DNA from: Chthoniobacterales bacterium
Lineage (GTDB): Bacteria; Verrucomicrobiota; Verrucomicrobiae; Chthoniobacterales; UBA10450
Length of the DNA: 7,055 nt
Assembly (NCBI GenBank): GCA_003244125.1
Contig: QHBL01000282.1
Coordinates: 1-7,055 of the forward strand
Direction: 5' to 3'
Both the position numbers and the translations under genes were made by a program. How positions within the stretch are numbered: the stretch's first letter is position 1; each line of letters starts with the position of its first letter. The notes beneath the pieces were generated by a model. That model was not told where the DNA came from, ran no database searches, and saw only the letters and a program-made list of their open reading frames with translations. Of the stretch, positions 1-6,287 are shown piece by piece.

Positions 1-360
1 GACAGCCCGCACACGCGCGAGATCATCTATAACTTCATGCGTTTGCGCGCGCTCCGGGTCGAAGTTGACGTTAAGCTTGCTCTTGGCCAGTTCTCGTTAG
101 CCCAGGCAGCGAAGTATCTGGAAGAAAAGGTGCCGATGGATGCCGCCACTGCACGGCAGGAAACGATCGCCTTTTCCACCGCGCCCGGTCAGGCCATCTC
201 ATATCAAATCGGCAAACTCCAGATCATGAAGTTCCTCGCGGAAGCGCGTCTTCAACAAGGCGAGACATTTAACCTGCGGGCCTTCCACGATTTTGTCTGG
301 AAGAATGGCAACGTCCCGATTGCGCTGCAACGCTGGGAGTATCTGGCGGCGACGGAATAG
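1..360 (+). CDS. DUF885 family protein, C-terminal end (5' truncated by window)
   Basis: The reading frame is open from base 1 and ends at TAG 358-360, giving the last 119 residues of a larger protein. The Met at base 37 is internal, because the frame reads through it from the left edge. The tail resembles the C-terminus of the DUF885 family: a YQIGKLQIMKFLAEAR segment followed by FNLRAFHDFVWKNGNVPI, where family members have a conserved glycine-containing helix and an 'FDLRAFHD..L.NG.VPL' ending. DUF885 proteins are usually around 550-600 residues, are often secreted, and are predicted zinc metallopeptidases. Their HExxH-type motif lies further upstream, so neither the catalytic residues nor the signal peptide can be checked here. 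The gene runs tail to tail into the methyltransferase gene with no bases between the stops. Family assignment is by recognition of the ending only; the substrate is unknown. Confidence 0.72.
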   Translation, partial: DSPHTREIIYNFMRLRALRVEVDVKLALGQFSLAQAAKYLEEKVPMDAATARQETIAFSTAPGQAISYQIGKLQIMKFLAEARLQQGETFNLRAFHDFVWKNGNVPIALQRWEYLAATE

Positions 361-1053
361 CTAACGCTCCACTTGCAGCAGAATACAGGGACCGTTGTTG
401 TTGGTCGTTAGCTCCTTGTTGAGCAATTGCACTTTGCTGAAACCGCTCTCGAACAGCATGTCCGCTAACGAGCCTACGGTCGGCAGGAAGGATTGCGGAG
501 CTGCGCCGGTCAAGGGATGACCGGGCGGCTCATCCAGCATGCGGCCGCGGAAACTACCTTCGGTCACTGTCGCCTCGGCCTCGGCGCAGATCACCGTCCA
601 AATCCAGAGAAAGCGTGTCGCTTCGGCCGCGCGCGCAATGAACCGCGCCGGATCGCGCAGGTGATAGAGCAGCCCGACACAAAAAATGGCATCGTAGTTT
701 TGTCCGAAGCTGCGACGCGGGTTAGCCAGATCATCCTGGAGGAAGCGGGCGTTTCCAACGTTGTGCAGCGACAGGAGAAACCGTGCTTTACGCAGATTCT
801 CTTCCCGCAGATCGACAGCGACGATCTTGGCATTCGGGAATGCGCGGGCGAGCATCACGGTATGGCCGCCTTCCAGGCAACCGCACTCCAGAATCCGGGC
901 TAAAGGCTCGCCGCGCGCGCGGAGCGCTTCGACGAATCGCATCACCCGCGAATCGTTTTCCGGGAAGTAGTCGCCGCCGTAACGGACACCTTCCCACTCG
1001 AAGCCCGTGATCCACGGACCCAGTGCCTCGACTTGGGAACGAATCGAGGACAT
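361..1053 (-). CDS. Class I SAM-dependent methyltransferase
   Basis: A 230-residue protein with a Rossmann-type methyltransferase core. Motif I, the glycine-rich SAM loop, is ILECGCLEGGHT (residues 54-65). An acidic residue that would bind the SAM ribose follows in IVAVDLREEN (Asp81). QDDL at 106-109 fits the adenine-contacting motif, and YDAIFCVGLLYHLRDP (120-135) is the typical post-motif-IV strand of the Methyltransf_23/DUF1698-like group. The substrate cannot be told: relatives act on small molecules, lipids, sugars or tRNA. The ATG at 1053 is preceded by a GC-alternating stretch and no Shine-Dalgarno. It lies 26 nt after the rplK stop on the same strand, so it is probably co-transcribed with rplK and may depend on that transcript. 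It occupies the place where rplA is expected. No truncation is seen. Confidence 0.85.
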   Translation of the reverse strand: MSSIRSQVEALGPWITGFEWEGVRYGGDYFPENDSRVMRFVEALRARGEPLARILECGCLEGGHTVMLARAFPNAKIVAVDLREENLRKARFLLSLHNVGNARFLQDDLANPRRSFGQNYDAIFCVGLLYHLRDPARFIARAAEATRFLWIWTVICAEAEATVTEGSFRGRMLDEPPGHPLTGAAPQSFLPTVGSLADMLFESGFSKVQLLNKELTTNNNGPCILLQVER

Positions 1054-1079
1054 GAATGGGCGCGCGCGAGCGCGAACAG

Positions 1080-1505
1080 CTACTCGACGATTTCCAGACC
1101 CATCTGCCGCGCCGTCCCGGCGATGATGCGGAAAGCAGCTTCGTCGTTGCGCGCGTTCAAATCCTTGCTCTTCGTCTTAACGATATCCATCACTTGTTTG
1201 CGCGTAACTTTTCCGACCTTCGTCTTGTTAGGCTCCTTTGAGCCAGCGGCGATATTAGCCGCTTTTTTCAACAGCACCGCCGCCGGAGGACTTTTGGTGA
1301 TAAAAGTGAAGCTCTTATCTTTGAAAACAGTAATGACGACGGGAAGTATGTCACCGGCTTGTTTCTGGGTGGCGGCGTTGAACTCCTTGCAGAAGGCCAT
1401 GATGTTCACGCCACGAGGACCGAGTGCGGTGCCGACTGGAGGCGCCGGGTTCGCCTGCCCCGCCGGTATTTGTAGTTTAATGTGAGCTACTATTTCCTTA
1501 GCCAT
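1080..1505 (-). CDS. rplK: 50S ribosomal protein L11
   Basis: A 141-residue L11, the usual full length. The N-terminal domain carries the conserved proline-rich stretch [20 protein letters not shown] (residues 14-33), the part that contacts thiostrepton and the GTPase-associated centre in the family. The C-terminal rRNA-binding domain includes [19 protein letters not shown] and ends in [15 protein letters not shown], matching the family ending. L11 binds 23S rRNA helices 43-44 and takes part in elongation-factor function and in RelA activation. It follows nusG by 35 nt on the same strand, as in most bacteria. The ATG is at 1505; the bases before it (TATCAACTTATCGC in coding sense) hold no clear Shine-Dalgarno. 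Unusually, rplA (L1) does not follow; a methyltransferase does. Confidence 0.98.
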   Translation of the reverse strand: MAKEIVAHIKLQIPAGQANPAPPVGTALGPRGVNIMAFCKEFNAATQKQAGDILPVVITVFKDKSFTFITKSPPAAVLLKKAANIAAGSKEPNKTKVGKVTRKQVMDIVKTKSKDLNARNDEAAFRIIAGTARQMGLEIVE

Positions 1506-1540
1506 GCGATAAGTTGATAGTCGTTAGTTGAGAGCCACTG

Positions 1541-2110
1541 CTAGCCGCGCTCGACCTGCCAGTATTCGAGTTCCACCGGAGTAGCTCGCCCGAAGATAGT
1601 CACTGAAACGCGCAGCTTGCCGCGTTCCGGGTCGATCTCCTCCACGACGCCGTTCTGGTTCTGGAACGGCCCGTCAGCTACCTTTACCGTCTCACCGACT
1701 TCGAAGCTGACCTTCGGTTTCACCTTCTCCTCGCGCTCCTTCATCTGCGCGAGCATTGACTCGACCTCGTTAGGCCGCATCGGAATAGGCTTGTCCTTCG
1801 TCCCCGCAAACCCGATCACCCCAGGGGTGTCTTTGATGAAATACCAGGTGCGATCGACGAGCTGATTATTTTCATCGAGGAGGTGCATGTTCACAATCAA
1901 GTAACCGGGGAAAAACTTGCGCGTGCTCTCGCTTTTCTTGCCCTTCTTGATCTCGGAGACACGCTCCGTCGGCACCAGCACTTCGTAGATGACATCACTC
2001 ATCTCTTCGGTCTTGACCCGCTTCTCGATGTTATCGCGCACCTTATTCTCCTGACCGGACAGAACGTGAACAACGAACCATTGATCCTTAGCTGCGAGTG
2101 CCTGAGCCAT
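1541..2110 (-). CDS. nusG: Transcription termination/antitermination factor NusG
   Basis: A 189-residue NusG. The N-terminal NGN domain, which binds RNA polymerase, starts at WFVVHVLSGQENKV (residues 11-24) and includes KFFPGYLIVNM and the TPGVIGF segment. The C-terminal KOW domain (about residues 134-189) contains VADGPFQNQNGVVEEIDPER and ends IFGRATPVELEYWQVERG; in the family this domain binds Rho or ribosomal protein S10. A charged linker (MLAQMKEREEKVKPK) joins the two. The gene begins two bases after the secE stop (TAG-CT-ATG), so translation coupling with secE is likely, and no separate Shine-Dalgarno is visible. The length and all core motifs look normal. NusG modulates elongation and termination and couples transcription to translation. 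Confidence 0.98.
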   Translation of the reverse strand: MAQALAAKDQWFVVHVLSGQENKVRDNIEKRVKTEEMSDVIYEVLVPTERVSEIKKGKKSESTRKFFPGYLIVNMHLLDENNQLVDRTWYFIKDTPGVIGFAGTKDKPIPMRPNEVESMLAQMKEREEKVKPKVSFEVGETVKVADGPFQNQNGVVEEIDPERGKLRVSVTIFGRATPVELEYWQVERG

Positions 2111-2112
2111 AG

Positions 2113-2331
2113 CTAGTGAACGCGAGTGAAAAAGTGAACGACGTTAACCAGGATGAAATCGAACAATGCGACGTAGCCGCCGAGAAGGAGCATGGCAATG
2201 ATGACGACCATGGTAGAATCGGTCAGTTCTTTATAGCGGCGAACACCTTTCTCCTTTGGGTCCCAGGGCCAGGAAGCTTTCTGAAGCTCGAGCTTCACTT
2301 CGGTGAAGAAGCTTTTGACCTTGGCTAGCAT
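2113..2331 (-). CDS. secE: Preprotein translocase subunit SecE
   Basis: A 72-residue single-span SecE, the short form found in most bacteria outside the gamma-proteobacteria. An amphipathic N-terminal helix (FFTEVKLELQKASWP, residues 8-22) carries the conserved 'E..K..WP' pattern, followed by the basic turn KGVRRYKE. One membrane segment runs from about residue 40 to 66 (TMVVIIAMLLLGGYVALFDFILVNVV). SecE clamps SecY in the SecYEG channel of the cytoplasmic membrane. It sits just upstream of nusG, the standard arrangement. The only sensible start is the ATG at 2331; upstream in frame there is pyrimidine-rich sequence with no alternative start close by. That start has no Shine-Dalgarno and abuts the base of a long inverted repeat (2333-2428), which may affect its translation. 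Confidence 0.95.
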   Translation of the reverse strand: MLAKVKSFFTEVKLELQKASWPWDPKEKGVRRYKELTDSTMVVIIAMLLLGGYVALFDFILVNVVHFFTRVH

Positions 2332-2332
2332 G

Positions 2333-2428
2333 GAAAGGATGAAGGATGAAGGCGGAAGGATGAAAAGGAAAAGCTTCTGGAGAGATGTGCAGTGATTTCA
2401 TCCTTCATAATTCATCCTTCATCCTTTC
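2333..2428. repeat. Long imperfect inverted repeat (GGATGAA-word hairpin) upstream of secE
   Basis: The arms are 2333-2365 and 2396-2428, with a 30-nt loop. Reading inward, 18 bases match perfectly (GAAAGGATGAAGGATGAA and its complement), then 4 mismatch, then 11 match: 29 of 33 positions paired. Each arm is built from reiterated GAAGGATGAA words, so the element is both a hairpin and a short-word repeat. It fills nearly the whole spacer between tRNA-Trp and secE. It could be a dispersed palindromic element, an RNA processing or attenuation structure, or both. There is no U-tract after the stem in the direction of transcription, which argues against an intrinsic terminator. Confidence 0.85.
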
Positions 2429-2431
2429 GAA

Positions 2432-2504
2432 CACGCCAGGAGGGACTCGAACCCCCAACCGACGGTTTTGGAGACCGCTACTCTACCAATTGAGCTACTG
2501 GCGT
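2432..2504 (-). tRNA. trpT: tRNA-Trp (anticodon CCA)
   Basis: A 73-nt cloverleaf. The acceptor stem pairs ACGCCAG (2504-2498) with CTGGCGT (2439-2433), and the discriminator base is G at 2432, as expected for bacterial tRNA-Trp. The D arm is GCTC..GAGT with GG in its loop. The anticodon stem GCGGT/ACCGT encloses the loop CTCCAAA with anticodon CCA at 2469-2471. The T arm contains GGTTCGAGT-type sequence. The 3' CCA is not encoded (genomic TGT follows the acceptor stem), so the CCA-adding enzyme is needed. Its place between tuf and secE is common in bacteria. Confidence 0.97.
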
Positions 2505-2512
2505 TCGTTCTA

Positions 2513-2590
2513 TCATTCTGAGCGAAGCGCAGCGTAGCCGAAGACTCTTTATTCTCAATGTTAAAGATGTCTCGGCTTCGCTCGACATGA
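2513..2590. repeat. Imperfect inverted repeat between tuf and tRNA-Trp
   Basis: The left arm is about 2513-2551 and the right arm 2562-2590, with a 10-nt loop. The left arm TCATTCTGAGCGAAGC matches the complement of the right arm (TCATGTCGAGCGAAGC) at 13 of 16 positions. After a 10-nt insertion in the left arm, the inner parts (..CTTTA) pair again. The sequence 'TCATTCTGAGCGAAGC' resembles a dispersed palindromic intergenic repeat found in several bacterial phyla (recalled, not searched). It begins six bases after the tuf stop. No U-run follows, so it looks more like a REP-type element or processing site than an intrinsic terminator. Confidence 0.75.
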
Positions 2591-2596
2591 CAAAGG

Positions 2597-3781
2597 TTAG
2601 TCCAAAATATCGCTCACGCGACCGGCGCCGACGGTTTTTCCACCCTCGCGGATGGCGAACCGAATCGTTTTCTCCATCGCGATGGGTTTATTCAATTCCA
2701 CGTCGATGGCAACGTTGTCGCCCGGCATCACCATTTCGACCCCGTCCGGCAACTTTACCGTTCCGGTCACGTCAGTCGTCCGAAAATAAAATTGGGGTCG
2801 GTAATTGGTGAAGAAGGGCGTGTGACGGCCGCCTTCTTCCTTGCTCAAGACATAGACCTCCGCCTTAAACTTAGTATGCGGCTTGATCGTGCCCGGCTTG
2901 GCGATGACCTGGCCGCGCTCAATGTCTTCCTTCTTCGTGCCGCGGAGTAGGACGCCGACGTTATCGCCCGCGCGCGCTTCATCGAGCAGCTTGCGAAACA
3001 TCTCGATGTCGGTCGCCACCGTTTTAGCCGTGTTCTTAATGCCGACGATCTCGACTTCCTCCATTTTCTTGAGGATGCCGCGCTCGACACGACCGGTCGC
3101 GACCGTGCCACGACCTTCGATGTTGAACACGTCTTCCACCGGCATCAGGAACGGCTGATCCACCGGCCGCTCCGGCACGGGGATGTAGTCGTCAATAGCG
3201 GAGACGAGCGCGAGAATGTTTTTCTCCTGGTCGGCATCGCCATCGAGCGCCTTGAGCGCGCTGCCTTTGACGATGGGAATTTTGTCGCCCGGAAATTCAT
3301 ATTGCGTGAGCAGATCGCGCACTTCCATTTCCACGAGATCGAGCAATTCGGGATCGTCCACCATGTCGACCTTGTTCAGGAAGACGACGATGGAAGGCAC
3401 GCCAACCTGGCGAGCTAACAAGATGTGTTCGCGCGTTTGCGGCATCGGGCCGTCGGCGGCGGAGACCACGAGGATGGCGCCGTCCATTTGCGCCGCGCCG
3501 GTGATCATGTTCTTGACGTAATCAGCGTGGCCGGGGCAATCGACGTGCGCATAGTGGCGCTTCTCGCTCTGGTATTCGACGTGAGCGGTGTTGATGGTGA
3601 TGCCGCGCTCTTTTTCTTCGGGTGCGTTGTCGATGTCGTCGTATTTACGCGCCTCGGCCATTCCCTTCTTAGCGAGAATGGTGGTAATAGCTGCGGTTAG
3701 GGTTGTCTTGCCGTGGTCGACGTGACCGATGGTGCCGACGTTCACGTGCGGCTTGTCGCGTTTGAATGCTTCCTTGGCCAT
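2597..3781 (-). CDS. tuf: Elongation factor Tu
   Basis: A 394-residue EF-Tu of standard length. G-domain motifs are intact: P-loop GHVDHGKT (residues 19-26), switch [13 protein letters not shown] (59-70), DCPGH with the catalytic-site histidine (81-85), NKVD (136-139) and GSAL (173-176). Domains II (from about 200) and III (from about 300, including the [19 protein letters not shown] segment) are complete, and the protein ends [13 protein letters not shown]-Tu carries aminoacyl-tRNA to the ribosomal A site and hydrolyses GTP in the cytoplasm. The ATG at 3781 is supported by an AAGGA ribosome binding site 8 nt upstream. It lies between tRNA-Thr and tRNA-Trp, as tufB does in many bacteria, and was probably transcribed from the promoter above tRNA-Thr. 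Whether a second tuf copy exists cannot be seen from this window. Confidence 0.99.
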   Translation of the reverse strand: MAKEAFKRDKPHVNVGTIGHVDHGKTTLTAAITTILAKKGMAEARKYDDIDNAPEEKERGITINTAHVEYQSEKRHYAHVDCPGHADYVKNMITGAAQMDGAILVVSAADGPMPQTREHILLARQVGVPSIVVFLNKVDMVDDPELLDLVEMEVRDLLTQYEFPGDKIPIVKGSALKALDGDADQEKNILALVSAIDDYIPVPERPVDQPFLMPVEDVFNIEGRGTVATGRVERGILKKMEEVEIVGIKNTAKTVATDIEMFRKLLDEARAGDNVGVLLRGTKKEDIERGQVIAKPGTIKPHTKFKAEVYVLSKEEGGRHTPFFTNYRPQFYFRTTDVTGTVKLPDGVEMVMPGDNVAIDVELNKPIAMEKTIRFAIREGGKTVGAGRVSDILD

Positions 3782-3789
3782 TGTAATTG

Positions 3790-3794
3790 TCCTT
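3790..3794 (-). promoter_or_regulatory. Ribosome binding site of tuf
   Basis: In coding sense the sequence is AAAAAAGGACAATTACA followed by ATG. The AAGGA core ends 8 nt before the start codon. This is one of only two clear Shine-Dalgarno sites in the window and fixes the EF-Tu start. Confidence 0.8.
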
Positions 3795-3844
3795 TTTTAA
3801 CTAAACTGCGTCTCTTCCTGGTGTGATGGTCGAGTTCCAACATC

Positions 3845-3920
<76 letters not shown>

Positions 3921-4016
3921 AAACCGGTTACGCTCCCGCCAGAGAAGCGAAAGTCCCAGAGCCGCCTCGAATTAAACGACCATGGGACCGCCCCGCTCCA
4001 GCAAAAAGCGAATCGG

Positions 4017-4044
4017 AAATTAACAGCGCGCCCGGGACTGTCAA
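4017..4044 (-). promoter_or_regulatory. Probable sigma70-type promoter for tRNA-Thr-tuf cluster
   Basis: In minus-strand sense a perfect TTGACA (4039-4044) is followed after 16 nt by TAATTT (4017-4022). This matches the TATAAT consensus at three positions, including the key first two bases and the last. A start near 4010 would give a leader of about 90 nt before tRNA-Thr. A perfect -35 and a GC-rich spacer fit a strong stable-RNA promoter. It is the only good match I see in the spacer; the -10 is weak and this is a sequence-only inference. Confidence 0.55.
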
Positions 4045-4102
4045 AGATATTTCTCTCGGCGCAGCCGTGTCGCTGGCGAAGATTTTAACAGGCCGCGCAG
4101 TC

Positions 4103-4212
4103 TGTCATCCGGAACGGGTGAGGGCTCTCTCTTACGCTCATCCGTCACATGTCATCGGCAATCATCTCAAGAGCGGTGAGGTGCCTCGCCGCCTGCGCGG
4201 TTCGGGATGACA
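4103..4212. repeat. Imperfect inverted repeat downstream of the TPR gene
   Basis: The outer arms TGTCATCCGGAAC (4103-4115) and GTTCGGGATGACA (4200-4212) pair at 12 of 13 positions. A second, nested dyad GCGGTGAGG / CCTCGCCGC (4173-4181, 4184-4192) pairs at 8 of 9. The 'TGTCATCC(C)GAAC' edge is a recurrent end of dispersed bacterial intergenic repeats (recalled, not searched). A short six-base dyad CTGATC/GATCAG (4214-4229) follows and overlaps the TPR stop codon. Its position after the TPR stop could help end that transcript, but no U-run is present. Confidence 0.65.
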
Positions 4213-4225
4213 CCTGATCTGACGA

Positions 4226-5158
4226 TCAGCGGATGCGACCGCTCGAGGCGTCAGCTTCATCATCGCTGCCACGGCCGCGACGGCTTATGGCGAAGATGAT
4301 GGCGACCAGAACAAGCAACACCACCAGGCCGATGCCGACGTTCATCGGCGTCATCAACCCGGGCGAAGGCGTCGGCGTCGGCGCGGATGGCGGAGGCGCG
4401 TTTTTCGCGGCCAGGAAATTTTGCGCGTACTGCAAGCGCTGCTGCGTGTCGTAGTCGTTAGGATTGATCTTTAGCGTCTGCTGGTAATCGGCGATGCCTT
4501 TCTCGTAGTCCTGAAGGTAAGTGACGTAGGTATAGCCGCGCTTGGCATAAACATCCGGATCGGGTTTAATCTCGAGGCTCTTGGTGTAGTCAGCGATCGC
4601 CCCCTGGTATTTCTTCTGGCTGCGCAGTGCGAACCCACGGCGCTCGTAAGCCTGCGCGTCATTCGGCTGCACCTGAATGACCGCGGTGAAATCCGCGATC
4701 GCCTTGTCCCAATCCGTCATGCCGATTTCGGCAAATCCGCGAATGCGCAACGCATTAATGTCGTCGGGTTTGAGCTCCAGCGCCTTGTTCAGATCAGGCA
4801 ACGCGTCAGAGTATTGCTTTTGCATGGTCAACGTCTGGCCGCGCTCGAAGTATCCCATCGGATCAGTCGGCGCGATCTCAATCGCTTTCGCAAAATCCGA
4901 CAATGCCTCCGGAAACTTTTGCTGCGCGCGATAGACGGTGCCGCGATCATTGTAAGCGCGCTCGTTTTTCGGGTCGGCCTCGATCGCCGCATTGAACTCA
5001 GCGATGGCCTGGTCGTATTGCTTTTGCTGGGCCAGCTCCACGCCCTTGTTCAAGTGATTGGCCGAGCTGTCGGCCGTTTTCCCGTGCGCGCTCAGGGCCA
5101 GGCCGGCCATGGCCAACGCCGCCGCTGCTCTTATGACTTGATGTTTGAAAATGCTCAT
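4226..5158 (-). CDS. Membrane-anchored TPR protein with signal peptide
   Basis: A 310-residue protein. The N-terminus MSIFKHQVIR followed by a hydrophobic run (AAAALAMAGLALS) and AHG (residues 24-26) looks like a Sec signal peptide cleaved near residue 26. Six tandem 34-residue TPR units follow at about 33-66, 67-100, 101-134, 135-168, 169-201 and 202-235, with the usual YxxRGxxY..A...F..AI..DP pattern. A Pro/Ser/Thr-rich linker (255-267) leads to one membrane helix (about 272-292) and a short tail, RRGRGSDDEADASSGRIR, that is basic then acidic. The likely layout is a periplasmic TPR scaffold tethered at the C-terminus. The partner is unknown. The frame stays open up to 5509, but the extra 117 residues overlap the divergent transporter gene, lack TPR content and would bury the signal peptide. 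The ATG at 5158 has a GGAGGAGGAG binding site. Confidence 0.9.
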   Translation of the reverse strand: MSIFKHQVIRAAAALAMAGLALSAHGKTADSSANHLNKGVELAQQKQYDQAIAEFNAAIEADPKNERAYNDRGTVYRAQQKFPEALSDFAKAIEIAPTDPMGYFERGQTLTMQKQYSDALPDLNKALELKPDDINALRIRGFAEIGMTDWDKAIADFTAVIQVQPNDAQAYERRGFALRSQKKYQGAIADYTKSLEIKPDPDVYAKRGYTYVTYLQDYEKGIADYQQTLKINPNDYDTQQRLQYAQNFLAAKNAPPPSAPTPTPSPGLMTPMNVGIGLVVLLVLVAIIFAISRRGRGSDDEADASSGRIR

Positions 5159-5160
5159 CT

Positions 5161-5170
5161 CTCCTCCTCC
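5161..5170 (-). promoter_or_regulatory. Ribosome binding site deciding the TPR gene start
   Basis: In coding sense GGAGGAGGAG is followed by AG and ATG (5158). The outer GGAGG sits 7 nt from the start codon. This strong site selects the start with the signal peptide over the longer open frame. Confidence 0.85.
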
Positions 5171-5230
5171 GCGGACATTTACTGCGCAATCCATCGCCGC
5201 TAAGCGAGCAAAATCCCAGCGAAATCGAAA

Positions 5231-6178
5231 ATGCCACGTGGAACTGCCCGGCCTCATCACCTTTCGCGCGGCTACCTCGCCGTTTTTGCCACCGTCATCA
5301 TCTGGTCGCTGCCCTCCCTTTTTCAATATTACCTGCTGCGCTACTACGACATCTGGGCGCAGAACTTCTACCGCTACGCCGTCGCGTGTCTCGCCATCGC
5401 GCCGCTCGTCCTCGTGCGCGTCCGGCGCGGCGGACCGCGGCTCGACCTGCGCGCATTCGGCCTCTGCCTCGTTCCTGCATTGCCAAACGTCGTGCACCAG
5501 GTCACCCAAACTGTCGCTCTCTTCTATATAGGTCCGGGCGTTTACGCCATCTTCGCCCGCTCTTCAGTAATCGTGACCGCGCTGCTCGCGCTCATTTTCT
5601 TCCCCGAGGAACGACGCGTTCTCCGCCAATGGCAGTTCCAGCTCGGCACCGTTCTTGGATTGTTCGGCGCGGTCGGCGTCTTCTGGTTTCAACCCGGCAC
5701 CGACGTCGGTCACCTCGCCCTTCGCGGAATGCTCATCGCGTTCACTTCGACCTTTTGCTGGGCGCTCTACGGCACATTTGTGAAACGGCCGGCCGCGCGG
5801 CTCGGCTCGGTGCGCAGCTTCGGCATCGTCAGCCTCATCACCTCTGCCTTTCTTCTTCCGCTCACCTGCGCCTTCGGCAACATCGCCACGCCCCTGCACG
5901 TGAGCTGGCAGGTGAATCTCATTCTCGTGATTTCCGCCGTCGTCTGCATCACCATGGCGCACGTCCTGTATTACGTCGCCATCCAGGAACTCGGCGTTGC
6001 CCTCGCCCAAACGCTCCAGCTCCTCTGCCCGCTCGGCGCACTGACTCTCTCCGCCCTGATTTTCCACGAGCGCCTCTCCGTAGCTCAACTCCTCAGCGCC
6101 GGCATCCTGCTCAGCGGCGCCTTCCTCGCCATGCGCGTGAAACCGGCCGAGTTCACCGAATCGACGGAGAATATCTAA
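5231..6178 (+). CDS. EamA/DMT-superfamily transporter
   Basis: A 315-residue integral membrane protein with about ten hydrophobic segments, the usual size and count for the drug/metabolite transporter (EamA, 10-TMS) family. The two internal halves each end in the family's acidic mark after a helix: IFFPEERRVLRQWQFQLGTV (122-141) and LIFHERLSVAQLLSAGILLS (276-295). SSVIVTALLALIFF and QLLCPLGALTLSAL are the matching helices in each half. Members export metabolites, amino acids or drugs, or take up nucleotide sugars; the substrate cannot be inferred here. The ATG at 5231 is the first start after an in-frame stop 30 nt upstream and has no clear Shine-Dalgarno. It is divergent from the TPR gene with 72 nt between, so promoter regions would be shared, although I could not identify a convincing promoter. 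Confidence 0.9.
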   Translation: MPRGTARPHHLSRGYLAVFATVIIWSLPSLFQYYLLRYYDIWAQNFYRYAVACLAIAPLVLVRVRRGGPRLDLRAFGLCLVPALPNVVHQVTQTVALFYIGPGVYAIFARSSVIVTALLALIFFPEERRVLRQWQFQLGTVLGLFGAVGVFWFQPGTDVGHLALRGMLIAFTSTFCWALYGTFVKRPAARLGSVRSFGIVSLITSAFLLPLTCAFGNIATPLHVSWQVNLILVISAVVCITMAHVLYYVAIQELGVALAQTLQLLCPLGALTLSALIFHERLSVAQLLSAGILLSGAFLAMRVKPAEFTESTENI

Positions 6179-6287
6179 TTTGAAAGCCAGAACCCAGAAA
6201 CGGAATGAAGCAGGAAAAATGCTTGTTTCCTGTCCTCCTGCTTTCCTGATTCATTATTTCTTTTTTTGGTTTTCTGGTTTTCAAATT
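6177..6287. repeat. Inverted repeat between convergent genes, possible bidirectional terminator
   Basis: The spacer between the transporter stop and the VWA stop is a near-palindrome. The outer AATTTGAAAGCCAGAA (6177-6192) and the complement of the right edge (AATTTGAAAACCAGAA) agree at 15 of 16. The inner AATGAA.CAGGAAA words pair again after a few unequal bases. A smaller hairpin, CAGGAAA/TTTCCTG (6211-6217, 6226-6232), and an alternative, AAGCAGGA/TCCTGCTT (6207-6214, 6236-6243), compete. A T-run (TTTCTTTTTTT, 6257-6267) follows for rightward transcripts. A role in ending both converging transcripts is plausible; the arms are purine- or pyrimidine-rich repeated words, like the element upstream of secE. 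Confidence 0.7.

Larger units (their letters stand above)
3921..4225. other. 305-nt non-coding space between tRNA-Thr and the TPR gene
   Basis: I see no supportable gene here. The part nearest the tRNA holds its transcribed leader and the probable promoter (4017-4044). The part nearest the TPR gene (4103-4212) is an imperfect inverted repeat. Short open frames crossing this space have no ribosome binding site and no recognisable protein content. Confidence 0.7.

Noticed and set aside
493..903. 136-residue plus-strand open frame opposite the methyltransferase
   Set aside because: It is antisense to a gene with clear SAM-binding motifs and has no recognisable domain or ribosome binding site.
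1054..1079. Alternating GC run between rplK and the methyltransferase as a Z-DNA or regulatory site
   Set aside because: It is short and within the range of chance in GC-rich spacer DNA; no partner motif is seen.
2505..2596. rpmG (L33) gene between tuf and secE, as in many bacteria
   Set aside because: Neither 92-nt nor 100-nt spacer around tRNA-Trp encodes an L33-like protein; both are filled by inverted repeats.
5159..5230. Divergent promoters in the TPR-transporter spacer
   Set aside because: I found only partial hexamer matches (for example TTGCGC with no well-spaced -10), which is not enough to call a promoter.
5159..5509. N-terminal extension of the TPR reading frame by 117 residues
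   Set aside because: It overlaps the divergent transporter gene in antisense, is Asp/Glu/Arg-rich with no family content, and would place the signal peptide internally. A strong ribosome binding site supports the ATG at 5158.
5386..6183. 265-residue plus-strand open frame, Arg/Pro/His-rich
   Set aside because: It is a frame shadow of the transporter gene. Its composition is typical of an out-of-frame reading of GC-rich coding DNA, with no motif.
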